From positions 1 through 60,903 of the forward strand of contig JAEWNN010000024.1 in assembly GCA_023457035.1 (NCBI GenBank): a DNA stretch of 60,903 nucleotides, written 5' to 3'. The notes beneath the pieces were generated by a model. It was not told the DNA's origin, did no database searches, and worked only from the letters and a program-made list of their open reading frames with translations. Position 1 is the first letter of the stretch. Each line of letters opens with the position of its first letter. Of this stretch, positions 1 to 8,379 are shown piece after piece. This DNA comes from Verrucomicrobiota bacterium. Its GTDB lineage: Bacteria > Verrucomicrobiota > Verrucomicrobiia > Opitutales > Opitutaceae. Position numbers and translations under genes: made by a program.

Positions 1-140
1 GCCGCGAGCGGCGCGAAGCCGAGCGACCACGCGACGTCGACGATGCCGTAGTTGTCGAGTCGACGCGCGACGAGGTACAGCAGCGCGAAGCCGATGCAGG
101 CGGCGGCGAGGGCGACGAGGAGAAGGGTGAGCGTGGACAT
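1..140 (-). CDS. DUF1295 family membrane protein, N-terminal fragment
   Basis: Only the first 46 codons lie in the window; the gene runs off the left edge. The ATG is the complement of 138–140. The peptide starts with one hydrophobic helix followed by NYGIVDVAWSLGF, which matches the start of DUF1295 (steroid 5-alpha-reductase-like) membrane proteins. In other bacteria these genes sit beside Cfa-type methyltransferase, DUF1365 and FAD oxidoreductase genes, as here, so a role in lipid modification is likely. That role is inferred from context; the enzyme activity is unknown. Confidence 0.7.
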   Translation of the reverse strand, partial: MSTLTLLLVALAAACIGFALLYLVARRLDNYGIVDVAWSLGFAPLA

Positions 141-169
141 GGTGCGGGGAGCGTCGTGGGGCCGACGGG

Positions 170-760
170 CTATTCCGTCCACAGGGCGGGACTTCGTGTC
201 TGGGCCGCTTGCGGTTTGCCCGGGGCGAGCGACGGGCGCGGCACGAGTCGTTCGGCCAGCGCGCGGAGCAGTGGACGCAGCGCGAAATGCAGTGCGGCCC
301 CCAGCAGCGGCGCCGTGAGCAGCCACGCGGTCGCGGCATGGAGGCCGCTCGTTCCGAAGCGTTCAAGGAACTGGCCGGGCGCTGCGACGAACTGCTCGAC
401 CAGCAAGGCCGGGTTCAGCGGCATCGGGTCGGCCCGGTAGAGCCATTCGCCGGCGCGCACCCAGGGGACGAGGAGCGCGAGCTGGAGCGGGGCACCGAGC
501 AGGTTGGCAATCTGCAGGGCGGGTTGGTTGAGCCGCAGGGCGACGCCGGCGGCGACACAGCCCAGCGTGGTCGTGCCGAGGAAGGGGTTGAGCGCGATCG
601 CGCCGCCGACGGCCAGTGCGAGCGCGAGGCGTTCGGGCGACAAACCCTGCGTGAGCTGGCGCGCGAGCGGGTCGACGACGCGGCGGCGCCACCAGGAAGA
701 GCGCGGAGCGGAACCGGCTTCCGAAGAAGCGGAGGCTGGTGGGCTGGCGAGTTGGTTCAT
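170..760 (-). CDS. DUF2062 domain membrane protein
   Basis: This 196-aa protein has a basic N-terminal stretch, then the DUF2062 signature LSPERLALALAVGGAIALNPF followed by two to three hydrophobic helices and a proline-rich tail. DUF2062 proteins are small inner-membrane proteins of unknown function, often near glycosyltransferase or lipid genes. The ATG is the complement of 758–760. A REP-like repeat begins 2 bases upstream, so no ribosome site is visible. It lies between the DUF1295 and DUF1475 genes on the same strand and is probably part of that gene group. Confidence 0.75.
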   Translation of the reverse strand: MNQLASPPASASSEAGSAPRSSWWRRRVVDPLARQLTQGLSPERLALALAVGGAIALNPFLGTTTLGCVAAGVALRLNQPALQIANLLGAPLQLALLVPWVRAGEWLYRADPMPLNPALLVEQFVAAPGQFLERFGTSGLHAATAWLLTAPLLGAALHFALRPLLRALAERLVPRPSLAPGKPQAAQTRSPALWTE

Positions 761-761
761 C

Positions 762-837
762 TGTAGGAGCCTGCTTGCAGGCGATTCCGGCGTCGGGTTG
801 TCGGAGCGCAGATCGCTTGCGAGCAGGCTCCCACAAC
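762..837. repeat. REP doublet (inverted pair), copy A
   Basis: Two inverted copies of one element are seen. TGTAGGAGCCTGCTTGCAGG starts at 762, and the complement of 811–837 reads TGTGGGAGCCTGCTCGCAAG. Such inverted pairs in gaps are the form of REPINs, which are mobilised by REP-associated transposases encoded elsewhere. It fills the gap between the DUF1475 and DUF2062 genes. Confidence 0.75.
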
Positions 838-878
838 GGAGACGGACACCGAGCGACCTGGCCGGCTGATGGTCATGG

Positions 879-1274
879 TCAGCCGGCGCAGTAGACTGCG
901 ATCGAAAGGGCGACGAGGACGCCCGGGAGGACGAAACTGCCGGGGTTGCGGCGCGACAGGAGGTCTTTGATCTCCGCGGCTTCGCGGATGCGGCAGAGCT
1001 CGACGAGCGCGTAGAGCGCCATGGCGAGGTTGCCCAACGCCATGATGGCGACGAACCACAGCAGGCGGGCACCGAAGCGCGGCTCCTTCCACGCGACCCA
1101 GAGGTAGAACGTGAGGAAGCCGAAGTAGGCGTCGAAGAGCGTGGCGATGAACCACGGATGCGTGAACACCTCGCGCGGGATGGCGAAGATCGACTGCTGG
1201 AGGCTGGCCCAGCTGGTGACGGAGACCATCGCGGCGAACACGCCGACAAAGAGGAGACGGAGGAACCAGAGCAT
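879..1274 (-). CDS. DUF1475 family membrane protein
   Basis: This 131-aa protein has about four hydrophobic segments and the motif HPWFIATLFDAYFGF followed by WVAWKEP, which I recognise as DUF1475. The family occurs in bacteria and plants and has no known function. The ATG is the complement of 1272–1274. It lies downstream of the Cfa-type methyltransferase gene, 118 bp from its stop, with a short REP-like palindrome in between. Membership of the same lipid/stress gene set is inferred from position. Confidence 0.65.
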   Translation of the reverse strand: MLWFLRLLFVGVFAAMVSVTSWASLQQSIFAIPREVFTHPWFIATLFDAYFGFLTFYLWVAWKEPRFGARLLWFVAIMALGNLAMALYALVELCRIREAAEIKDLLSRRNPGSFVLPGVLVALSIAVYCAG

Positions 1275-1345
1275 GGGAGGTGAGGGGGCGGGAGGTGAGG
1301 CGGGGGCTGGTTCGATGGTGGGGCGGGGCGGGTGAGCGGCGAGCG

Positions 1346-1370
1346 GTGGGAGCAAGCTCGCACCCTACAA
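1346..1370. repeat. REP-like palindrome, second type
   Basis: The segment GTGGGAGCAAGCTCGCACCC, followed by TACA, is an imperfect palindrome. A related element with the GTAGGGTGCGAGCTCGC core lies at 44001–44025. It sits between the Cfa-type gene and the DUF1475 gene and may form a hairpin in the transcript. Confidence 0.5.
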
Positions 1371-1392
1371 CTGCAGCGCGGGCCCGGGGCGA

Positions 1393-2721
1393 TCAGCGGA
1401 AGGAGAGGTTGTTGGGCCGCGTATGCACGGTCTGGAGAACGGAGATGTTGCGCAGGGCGAAGGCGGCCTCGCAGTAGGCGAGGTAGTAGTTCCACTTGCG
1501 CCGGAAGCGGTCGTCGAAACCGAGCGCCTGCACCTCCGTGGTGCGGTGGTTGAAGGCCTCGCGCCACTCGCGGAGCGTGCGCGCGTAGTCCTGGCCGAGG
1601 TCGTCGAGCGCGTGGAGCACGAAGCCGCCGTGGCGGGCGAGCAGACCGTTGAGTCGGTTGAGCGAGAGCAGCAGCGAGCCGGGGAAGACGTGCTTCTGGA
1701 TGAAGTCCACGCCGCGGCGGATCTCGTCGTAGCGGGCGTCGGCGCAGGTGATGAACTGGAGCGCCATGAGGCCCTCGGGCTTGAGCGCGCGAGCGACGGC
1801 GCGGCACCAGTCCTCGAGGTAGCGGTGGCCCACGGCCTCGAGCATCTCGATGGAGACGAGCTTGTCGTACTGCTCGCCGGCGGGGAGGTCGCGGTAGTCC
1901 TGGAGGCGCACCTCGATGCGGTCGGCGAGGCCGGCGGCGGCGATGCGCTCGCGGGCGAGGTCGTGCTGCTGCTGCGAGATGGTGAGCGAGGTCACGCGGC
2001 AGCCGTACTCGTGTGCGGCGTGCAGGCTCCAGCCGCCCCAGCCGGTGCCGATCTCGAGCACGTGGTCGGCGGGCGTGAGGCGGAGCTTGCGGCAGAGGGC
2101 GTCGTTTTTTGCGCGCTGCGCCTCGGCGAGGGTGAACTCCGGGCGGTCCCAGCGGGCGCTGGAGTACATCATCGAGGGGTCGAGCCAGAGGCGGAAGAAG
2201 TCGTTGGAGAGGTCGTAGTGGTCGCGGATGTTGCGCGCGGCGGTACGGCGGGAATTCGGGCGGAGCCGGTGCGCGAGGCGGTTGGCGGCGCGGAGCAGAT
2301 TCACGCCGAAGGCCTTCGCGCGCGAACCGGAGAGCGAGGGCGAGTGCTCGACGTTGAGCACGAACCAGGCGATCACCGCGGCGAGATCGGGCGTCTCCCA
2401 GTCGCCGTTCATGAACGCCTCGGCGAAACCGATGTCGCCGAAAAGCACGCACCGCTCGAAGAACGCCGGGTCGTTCACCTTGATCGCGGCGACCTGCGGG
2501 ATCGCGAGCGCGGCGGGGGCGAGCGTGGTGGCGTGCCACTGCACGGCCTCGCGCCCGCCGAAACGGTGCACGGTGCCGTCGGGCAGCTCAAGGTGGAGCA
2601 GGCCGCGCGGCATCCGGGCGAGGGCGCGGAGCGTGAGGCGTTGGTAGAGGCCGCCGGAGCCCGCGGCCGTGGCGGCGGTCGCGGCGGTGGAGGCGGGGAC
2701 GGTGCGGTCGGGCGGGTTCAT
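1393..2721 (-). CDS. Cfa-family SAM-dependent fatty-acid methyltransferase
   Basis: This 442-aa protein has the cyclopropane fatty acid synthase architecture: an N-terminal SCP2-like lipid-binding region (about 25–130) and a SAM-binding domain (about 160–440). Visible motifs are LEIGTGWGGWS (SAM loop) and YDKLVSIEMLEAVGH, typical of Cfa enzymes, which act on unsaturated acyl chains of membrane phospholipids. The start at 2721 overlaps the stop of the DUF1365 gene (ATGA). The neighbouring FAD oxidoreductase and DUF1365 genes recall clusters of the singlet-oxygen response in alphaproteobacteria, where a Cfa-like methyltransferase helps make methylated furan fatty acids. Cyclopropane or furan product cannot be decided here. 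Confidence 0.88.
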   Translation of the reverse strand: MNPPDRTVPASTAATAATAAGSGGLYQRLTLRALARMPRGLLHLELPDGTVHRFGGREAVQWHATTLAPAALAIPQVAAIKVNDPAFFERCVLFGDIGFAEAFMNGDWETPDLAAVIAWFVLNVEHSPSLSGSRAKAFGVNLLRAANRLAHRLRPNSRRTAARNIRDHYDLSNDFFRLWLDPSMMYSSARWDRPEFTLAEAQRAKNDALCRKLRLTPADHVLEIGTGWGGWSLHAAHEYGCRVTSLTISQQQHDLARERIAAAGLADRIEVRLQDYRDLPAGEQYDKLVSIEMLEAVGHRYLEDWCRAVARALKPEGLMALQFITCADARYDEIRRGVDFIQKHVFPGSLLLSLNRLNGLLARHGGFVLHALDDLGQDYARTLREWREAFNHRTTEVQALGFDDRFRRKWNYYLAYCEAAFALRNISVLQTVHTRPNNLSFR

Positions 2722-3617
2722 GAGGGGGAACGGCTCGGGGCGATGGACGAGTGCGGGTGGTAGAGATCGCGCTGGGCGGCGGCGCCGGCGGCCTTGGCGA
2801 ACCACGGCACGCGTTTCAGCCAGAGGCGGAGCGCGTGCCAGTGGATGCGCGCGATCACGGCGAGCGTGACGAGCGGATACTTGAGGAGGAACCAGGCGAG
2901 GCGCGCGTCGGTGAGCGGCGCGCGGCGGCCGGAGAGCGTGGTGTGCAGCACGCGTTTCCCCTCAGCGAAGTCGTCGATGCGGACCGCGAGGCGGTCGCCG
3001 GGCGTGTGGAGCGTGAAGTCGAACTCGAGGTCGAGCGGCGAGAACGGCGACACGTAGAAGTGCTTCGGCACGCGCAGGCGGAAGACTCCGGCCGGGCCCG
3101 CCGCGGCGACGGGGATGAAGTACGGCTTCACCTCGTGGAAGGTGTTCGTCACCTCGGCGATGGCGCCGACGGGCGAGCCCGCGGCGGCGGTGCAGAAGTA
3201 GAACGACACCGGGTTGAAGCGGTACCCGAGCACGCGCGGCAGGGTGATGAGCAGGACGCGGCCGGTGGGACCGGGATCGGCGCCGTGGGCGGCGCAGACG
3301 GCGCGCGCGCGGGCCTTCAGGGTGGCGAGGTCGGTGGCGGCGAACGCGGTCGGGGAGTCCGGGGAGGGGTTGTGCAACGGCTCGGCGAGCGGCAGGTGCC
3401 CGGGCTCGTCGAAGCGGAGCAGGCCGGGGCGCCCGAAGCGCAGCAGGCGAAGGCGGCCGGCGAGCGCGGGGAGCTCGTCGAGGTCGAGCGCGAGGTAGAA
3501 GAGCCGGTAGCTGAAGGCGTGGCGCCGCGGCGCGAAACGCTCGTGCAGCACGGTGCACTCGTAGAGGCATGAGCGCGGCTGCTGGGATGTGCCGGAGTTG
3601 GGCGCGTGCGCGGTCAT
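2718..3617 (-). CDS. DUF1365 family protein
   Basis: This 299-aa protein matches DUF1365. It has an early CLYECTVLHERFAPRRHAFSY segment, then LGYRFNPVSFYFC, EVTNTFHEVKPYF and KHFYVSPFSPLD, all hallmarks of the family. DUF1365 genes almost always lie between an FAD amine-oxidase-like gene and a Cfa-type gene, as here; the biochemical role is unproven. Its start overlaps the oxidoreductase stop by ATGA and its stop overlaps the methyltransferase start, so the three are very likely translated as one coupled operon. The start was chosen at the ATG that makes this overlap. Confidence 0.88.
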   Translation of the reverse strand: MTAHAPNSGTSQQPRSCLYECTVLHERFAPRRHAFSYRLFYLALDLDELPALAGRLRLLRFGRPGLLRFDEPGHLPLAEPLHNPSPDSPTAFAATDLATLKARARAVCAAHGADPGPTGRVLLITLPRVLGYRFNPVSFYFCTAAAGSPVGAIAEVTNTFHEVKPYFIPVAAAGPAGVFRLRVPKHFYVSPFSPLDLEFDFTLHTPGDRLAVRIDDFAEGKRVLHTTLSGRRAPLTDARLAWFLLKYPLVTLAVIARIHWHALRLWLKRVPWFAKAAGAAAQRDLYHPHSSIAPSRSPS

Positions 3618-4936
3618 GTGCGTCGGGTGCCGTCGAGGGCGGTATCCCAGGCGTCGTGGCCGAGGAGGAGGGTTGCGAGGGTGTGGGCGGAGAGGAGACC
3701 GTCCTCGTGGAAGCCGTAGCGTTGCCACGCGCCGGCGAAGTACGTCTCGCTGCGCCCGATGGCGGCGGCGTTGAGCTCCGGGATCCCGGGTTGCGCCTGC
3801 ACCGCGGCGAGGTCGAACAGCGGATGCTCCTCGTCGAAGCGCCGGAGGACGGCGTCGGGCGGGAGCAGGTGTTCGCCGTCGAGGGTGACGAAGTAGTGGC
3901 GCCGGTCGGAGACGCCTTGAAGTCGGTTCATCCAGTAGTGCGTCGAGACGCGGAGCGCGTTGTCGTCCGCGGCGGCACCGGCGGGGGCGTCGAGTCGGTA
4001 GTTCCAGGCCGACCAGGCGAGGCGTGTGCGCGGCATCACGGTGGCGGCGGTGTGGAGAGTGACGCGGTTGGGCTGGTAGCGGAACGCGCCGAGCAGGCGG
4101 CGCTCCTCGGCGGTGGCATCGGCGCCGAGCAGGACGAGCGCGGCGGGGGCGTGGCAGGCGAAGATGACCTGATCGAAACGGGCCGTGGTCGTGTCGGTCG
4201 AGATTTCCACGCCGCCGGCGGGAAGGCGCCGCACGGCGCGCACGGGAGTGCTCACGTGGATGCGTTCGCGGAGAGGCGCGGTGAGGCGGCGCACGTACTC
4301 CTGCGCGCCGCCCTCGACGGTCCACCACGGGTGCTGCGTGTGCAGGCCGAAGAAGCCGTGGTTGTGGAAGAAGCGCAGGAGCGTGGTGGCGGGGAAGCGG
4401 CGCATCTGGGCGGGCGGGGTCGACCACACCGCCGAGCTCATCGGGAGCAGGTAGAGCCGGAGGAAGTCCTCGCCGTATCCACGACGGCTCACGTATTCGT
4501 CGAGGGTGAGGTTGTGGAGCGCGGGATCGTCGAGGGCGGCAAGGGCTTCGCGGTTGAACCGGTCGATCTGCAGCAGCATCCGGTAGAACGACGGGCGGAA
4601 CAGGTTGCGGCGCTGCGCGAAGAGGGTGTTGAGGCTGCTGCCGCGGTACTCGAGGTCGCGCGGGCCGTGTTGGACGCTGAATGACATGTCGGTGCGCTTG
4701 GTGGGCACGGCGAGCGTGTCGAAGAGCCGCGTAAGGTGCGGGTACGTGACGTGGTTGAATACCATGAAGCCGGTGTCGATCGGCACGGCGCGTCCTTCCT
4801 CGTCGACGGTGACGGTGTGGGTGTGGCCGCCGATGTGGTCGGCCGCCTCGAAGATCGTGAGATCGTAGCGGTGGCGGAGGAACCAAGCGGCGCCGAGGCC
4901 GGAGATGCCGGAGCCGATGACGGCGAGGGAGGACAT
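3614..4936 (-). CDS. FAD-dependent amine-oxidase-like oxidoreductase
   Basis: This 440-aa flavoprotein opens with the Rossmann motif IGSGISGLGAAWFLRHRYDLT and continues with FEAADHIGGHTHTV, the FAD-binding start of the NAD(P)-binding/amine oxidase family. The interior FNHVTYPHLTRLF and the C-terminal FAGAWQRYGFHEDGLLSA (second FAD contact) match the subgroup always found with DUF1365 and Cfa-type genes. In characterised relatives such flavoproteins desaturate methylated fatty acids; that activity is only an inference here. The ATG at 4936 lies 5 bp after the remnant SDR gene and the stop overlaps the DUF1365 start. Confidence 0.85.
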   Translation of the reverse strand: MSSLAVIGSGISGLGAAWFLRHRYDLTIFEAADHIGGHTHTVTVDEEGRAVPIDTGFMVFNHVTYPHLTRLFDTLAVPTKRTDMSFSVQHGPRDLEYRGSSLNTLFAQRRNLFRPSFYRMLLQIDRFNREALAALDDPALHNLTLDEYVSRRGYGEDFLRLYLLPMSSAVWSTPPAQMRRFPATTLLRFFHNHGFFGLHTQHPWWTVEGGAQEYVRRLTAPLRERIHVSTPVRAVRRLPAGGVEISTDTTTARFDQVIFACHAPAALVLLGADATAEERRLLGAFRYQPNRVTLHTAATVMPRTRLAWSAWNYRLDAPAGAAADDNALRVSTHYWMNRLQGVSDRRHYFVTLDGEHLLPPDAVLRRFDEEHPLFDLAAVQAQPGIPELNAAAIGRSETYFAGAWQRYGFHEDGLLSAHTLATLLLGHDAWDTALDGTRRT

Positions 4937-4941
4937 GGTGG

Positions 4942-5235
4942 TCAGGCGGGTTGAGAAACGGGGAACGGCTGCGGCGGTACGCGCCGTCGCTCGTGTCCGA
5001 CGGCAGCGCGGGCGAGGGCGCGGACGAGCCCGCTGAAGATCAGCGAGTGGACCGGATACAACGTGCACCAGCAGTGGAGGCCGGGCAGGCCCTTGGGGGC
5101 GAAGAAGGCCGTTTGGCCGAGCGTGGCGCCGGCGGCGCGCGGGGTGGATCGGAACTCGAGCCAGCCGCGGCGCCCGCCCACGTAGCCGGTGGTTCCGGTG
5201 GCGAGAACGAGCGGGGCTTGCGGCGTGGTGCTCAC
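4942..5235 (-). pseudogene. Internally deleted SDR–DUF2867 gene
   Basis: The 97-aa frame joins two ends of a much larger protein. Residues 9–23 (LVLATGTTGYVGGRR) are the NAD-binding start of an NmrA/SDR protein. Residues about 25–80 (WLEFRST, then GQTAFFAPKGLPGL and YPVHSLIFSGLVRALAR) are the end of the DUF2867 domain that follows the SDR domain in intact members of roughly 450–500 aa. Most of the protein is missing, but the frame is kept and starts with GTG. It heads the FAD–DUF1365–Cfa operon, where an intact SDR–DUF2867 gene is often found. The remnant may survive because it couples translation into the oxidoreductase gene. Confidence 0.65.
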
Positions 5236-5482
5236 CGGCGGCAGTGTAGGTAGTCCCCGAGTTGTTGCACGTGGGCGGTGCGGAAACGTGGAGCGGCGGT
5301 GGGGTGTCGGGCGAATGGGCCGGCTCGAGTGGCGCGGCGGGGCGGGCGGCGCGAGCCGGGTTCGGATCCGGTCAGGGCCCGGCGGGGCGTTTGCCGTCCG
5401 GGGCCACGAACGCGATCCCTCCGAGCAGGTAGGAGATCAAGAGGACCGGAAGCATGGGTGGAGCCTCTAGCAGGTGGATTTG

Positions 5483-6010
5483 TCACTGGGGAAGGAGGAC
5501 GGAATCGACGACGTGGATGACGCCGTTGGAGGCGGCGACATCGGCGGCGACGACGTTGGCCCCGCCGGCGGTGACCTTGCCGTTGGCGACGGCGAGGGAG
5601 AGCTTCTGGCCGTTGGCGGTCGGGGCTTGGGAGGTTGTCACATCGGCGGCGAGGACTTTGCCGGGGACGACGTGGTAGGTGAGGAGGGCGACGAGCTTGT
5701 CCTTATTTTCGGGCTGGAGCAGGGACTCGACGGTGCCGGCGGGGAGCTTGGCGAAGGCTTCGTCGGTCGGCGCGAAGACCGTGAACGGGCCCTTGCCCTG
5801 GAGGGTCTCGACAAGGCCGGCGGCCTTCACGGCGGCGACCAGGGTGTTGAAACTGCCGGCCGAGGAGGCGACGGCGACGATGTCGCCGGCGGGCTCGGCC
5901 TTGGCGGCGGCGGACGCCTTTCCGGCGGAGCAGGAGCCGGCATGGGCCGGGAGGGCGAGGGCGGCGGTGGCGACGAGGGCGGCGAGGGTGAGGGAAGCGG
6001 AGAGTTTCAT
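5483..6010 (-). CDS. Secreted fasciclin-domain protein, copy 1
   Basis: This 175-aa protein has a signal peptide ending in LALPAHA (cleavage near residue 24), a short linker and one FAS1 domain (about 45–175). FAS1 signatures are GPFTVFAPTDEAFAKLP, LLTYHVVPGK and GVIHVVDSVLLP. FAS1 proteins act outside the cytoplasm in adhesion or surface contacts. A second gene at 10692–11213 is about 91% identical by eye and shares roughly 100 bp of upstream DNA, including paired TGTCTA repeats. A role in the light/oxidative response is inferred from those shared sites. Confidence 0.88.
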   Translation of the reverse strand: MKLSASLTLAALVATAALALPAHAGSCSAGKASAAAKAEPAGDIVAVASSAGSFNTLVAAVKAAGLVETLQGKGPFTVFAPTDEAFAKLPAGTVESLLQPENKDKLVALLTYHVVPGKVLAADVTTSQAPTANGQKLSLAVANGKVTAGGANVVAADVAASNGVIHVVDSVLLPQ

Positions 6011-6073
6011 GGACGGTGTTGGTTTCTGGTTCGGGTAGTGAGGCGAGCGGCAAGGCCCGCTGATGGGACGCAA

Positions 6074-6091
6074 TGTCTAGGTAATGTCTAA
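6074..6091. promoter_or_regulatory. Paired TGTCTA repeats (candidate MerR/CarH-type operator)
   Basis: TGTCTAG begins at 6074 and TGTCTAA at 6085, so the two direct repeats are 11 bp apart, one helical turn. The same pairing occurs upstream of the second fasciclin gene and of the B12-domain MerR gene. CarH regulators bind 11-bp direct repeats. The site is about 65–80 bp upstream of the fasciclin start. Confidence 0.6.
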
Positions 6092-6373
6092 GAAGGCAAG
6101 ATTCCGTCCAGAGGTATTAGTGCAGCTGCGCCGAAGGCTGCTTAGTTTATGAAAACAATAATCTTAAGCGCAACCGATGTGATGCTGCCCTCGGTGGCGG
6201 TTGCAATGTGTCTAAACGCTGTCGATGAAGTAGCCTTCCCGGCTCGACCGCCGGCACGATGGTAGGCCGCGGCCTGTCCTCCGCGCGCAGCGGAAGTGCA
6301 GAAGTCACTGGGCGGCGGTCCGAGCCACGACCCGCCCTAGCTGAAGACCGTTGCTGCCGCGGTGCGCCTCAGC
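6092..6373. other. Gap without a recognised gene
   Basis: About 280 bp between the fasciclin promoter and the antiporter gene. The first half is clearly more AT-rich than its surroundings, as expected for a control region, and a lone TGTCTAA half-site lies at 6209–6215. I see no convincing gene, RNA or terminator. Confidence 0.4.
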
Positions 6374-7357
6374 TCACGCCGGCCAGATGGCCCACGCGTA
6401 CACCACGTAGCCGAGCAGCAGGGCCGCACCCTCCCGTCGCCCGATCCGGAAGCCGGTGCGGGCCAGCACCACCGCGGTCGCCGACACCGCTACCATCACG
6501 AGGTTGTCGAAGCGCACGATCTCCGCCGGCACCGGCGTGGGCGCCAGCAGCCCGGTGAGGCCACCGATGCCAAGGATGTTGTAGATGTTCGACCCCAGCA
6601 CGTTGCCCAAGGCGACATCCGACTGCCGCCGCACTGCCGCCACAATCGAGGTCACCAGCTCGGGCGCGGAGGTGCCCACGGCCACGATGGTGAGCCCGAT
6701 CACGGTTTCGTCCACCCCCAGCGTTGTCGCCAGCGTCACCGCACCCGCGACCAGCCACCGGCCTCCCAGCACCACGAGCACCAAGCCGAGCAGCGCCAAT
6801 GCGATCGGTACCGCCAGTGCGCCCCGCGGCATTGCTTCCGGGCGCAGCGCCGGATCGACCTGCTCGGCCGCCTCCGCCTTGTCGAACGCTGCGGTGTGCC
6901 CGGCGGCGGCGCCGCCCTGTTCCTGTCGCCAAGCGCTGACGACATAGGCGACCAGTCCCGCCACGAAGCACAGGCCGACCCCGCGTCCCAGAGGCATCAG
7001 CGCGGCCACCGCCGCGAACAGCGCGGCCACGGCGAGCATGACGACGCCGTCGCGCCGCAGCGCCCCGGCCGATACCGTGATCGGCGCGATCAGCGCCGAA
7101 AGTCCGAGGATCAGGAGCAGGTTGGCGATGTTGGATCCCACGATGTTGCCGACCGCGATGCCGGGTGTCCCGGCCAACGAAGCCTGCACGGAGGTCACCA
7201 ATTCCGGGGCGGACGTTCCGAACCCGACCACCGTCAGACCGATCACCAGTGGTGATACGCCGAGTCGCCGGGCCAGGGCGACCGCACCGCGGACGAGCAG
7301 CTCGCCGCCGACCACGAGCAGCGCCAGCCCACCGCCGAGGAGAAAAAGGGTCTGCAT
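6374..7357 (-). CDS. Calcium/sodium antiporter (CaCA family, YrbG-like)
   Basis: This 327-aa membrane protein has the duplicated alpha repeats of K+-independent Ca2+/Na+ exchangers. Repeat 1 carries GFGTSAPELVTS and GNIVGSNIANLLLILG; repeat 2 carries AVGTSAPELVTS and GNVLGSNIYNILGIGG. About ten helices are interrupted by a polar central loop. The acidic residues in both GTSAPEL motifs, which bind Ca2+, are present. The start MQTLFLLGG at 7357 was chosen because the hydrophobic first helix begins there. It is a single gene between the fasciclin and lipocalin genes. Confidence 0.9.
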   Translation of the reverse strand: MQTLFLLGGGLALLVVGGELLVRGAVALARRLGVSPLVIGLTVVGFGTSAPELVTSVQASLAGTPGIAVGNIVGSNIANLLLILGLSALIAPITVSAGALRRDGVVMLAVAALFAAVAALMPLGRGVGLCFVAGLVAYVVSAWRQEQGGAAAGHTAAFDKAEAAEQVDPALRPEAMPRGALAVPIALALLGLVLVVLGGRWLVAGAVTLATTLGVDETVIGLTIVAVGTSAPELVTSIVAAVRRQSDVALGNVLGSNIYNILGIGGLTGLLAPTPVPAEIVRFDNLVMVAVSATAVVLARTGFRIGRREGAALLLGYVVYAWAIWPA

Positions 7358-7431
7358 GCGGGAAGCTCTGCGCTGGTCTCGGTCCGATGCAATCCACGAA
7401 CCAGCATCAAACGTGTTCATGCAGTCGCCGG

Positions 7432-7514
7432 GTCCAGTCTCCGACTCGACACCGGAGGAAGCGTGCCGGCGGTTTTGCTGGAGCTGGAAGCGTCCGGTCG
7501 GAGACCGGACCTAC
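7432..7514. repeat. REP/REPIN-like doublet, copy C
   Basis: The right arm reads TCCGGTCGGAGACCGGACCT followed by AC (from 7493). The left arm, GTCCAGTCTCCGACTCGACA (from 7432), is a diverged inverted partner. The same arms recur at 17432, 32285, 32665 and 47440. It fills the gap upstream of the antiporter gene; the rest of the 300-bp gap shows no gene. Confidence 0.75.
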
Positions 7515-7661
7515 GCGACGAGCCTGCCTGCCGGCGTTCTCACCAGTGGTGATTTCTCTTCGCTCGTGGAGTTGCGGCTGCATGGTTGCGGCTCGGTGGG
7601 GCGTCGACGCTGCGGCCGGCATCGAGGTCGGCTCCGGGATGGCGTCGTCGCTGGGGCGCCG

Positions 7662-8192
7662 TTACCGGGTCTCCGGCCATTGCTGGGGGACCCGGCGGAG
7701 CTTGGCGACATCGTAGCCCTGGCCGGCCAACTCGGCGACCAACCGTTGGTACTCGGCTTCCGGAATCTGCGGTGTGCGCGCCATGATCCAGACGTAGTCG
7801 CGCTTGTTCCGGCCGATGACGGTCCGGGTGTACTCGGGATCCAAGTGCGTAATCAGGAACTCGGCCTTGAACGGCCAGACGAACTGCATCGCCCACGTGG
7901 AGTTGTTGATGCGGTCGACGACGAAGCCGCGGGGCGTGTAGCGCTTGGGTGGGCCGGCGAAGGCGCCCTGGTTGAACGTGAACGTCGTGGCGATGGTGCC
8001 GTCGGTTTCGAGCCGGTAGTCCTCGATCGCGTTGAAGGCCTCGGTCTCGATGAAGGTCGGGATGGCGGCGATCACGTACCAGGGGCCCATGAATCTCTCG
8101 AGATCGACCTTCTCGACCGTCTTCAAGGGCGGCAACGACGTGGCGCAGCCGGTGAGCAGCAGCAGGCAGGGCAGGAAGGGAAGAAGTTTCAT
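7662..8192 (-). CDS. blc: Outer-membrane lipocalin Blc
   Basis: This 176-aa lipoprotein has signal and lipobox LLLLTGC (Cys near residue 16) and then the lipocalin fold. The GxW motif is MGPWYVIAAIP, and WPFKAEFLITHLDPEYTRTVIG and DYVWIMARTPQIPE are typical of bacterial Blc. Blc binds lysophospholipids and fatty acids at the outer membrane and is induced under envelope stress. Genes for Blc occur in predicted light-responsive regulons of LitR-type regulators, which fits the neighbourhood. No TGTCTAA pair is seen directly upstream. Confidence 0.9.
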   Translation of the reverse strand: MKLLPFLPCLLLLTGCATSLPPLKTVEKVDLERFMGPWYVIAAIPTFIETEAFNAIEDYRLETDGTIATTFTFNQGAFAGPPKRYTPRGFVVDRINNSTWAMQFVWPFKAEFLITHLDPEYTRTVIGRNKRDYVWIMARTPQIPEAEYQRLVAELAGQGYDVAKLRRVPQQWPETR

Positions 8193-8379
8193 CGGAATGG
8201 GGGGCGTTCGGTCTAGGCGGAACGGGATGATGGGTGCGAGAAATCGGGAACCAAGGCGGGCAGGGGCACGGACGGGTTTGCCACAGCTGCACACAGACGG
8301 ACACCGAGGGGCGAGGGCCTCCAGGGGGATGTCGGGCGGCGCGTGGGCCGGGGCGGGGCGTGCATCAACCCTCCCGCGC

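Noticed and set aside
5372..5455. 27-codon hydrophobic peptide frame on the minus strand upstream of the SDR–DUF2867 remnant
   Set aside because: No ribosome site, no recognisable family and very short; it could be real but there is not enough evidence.
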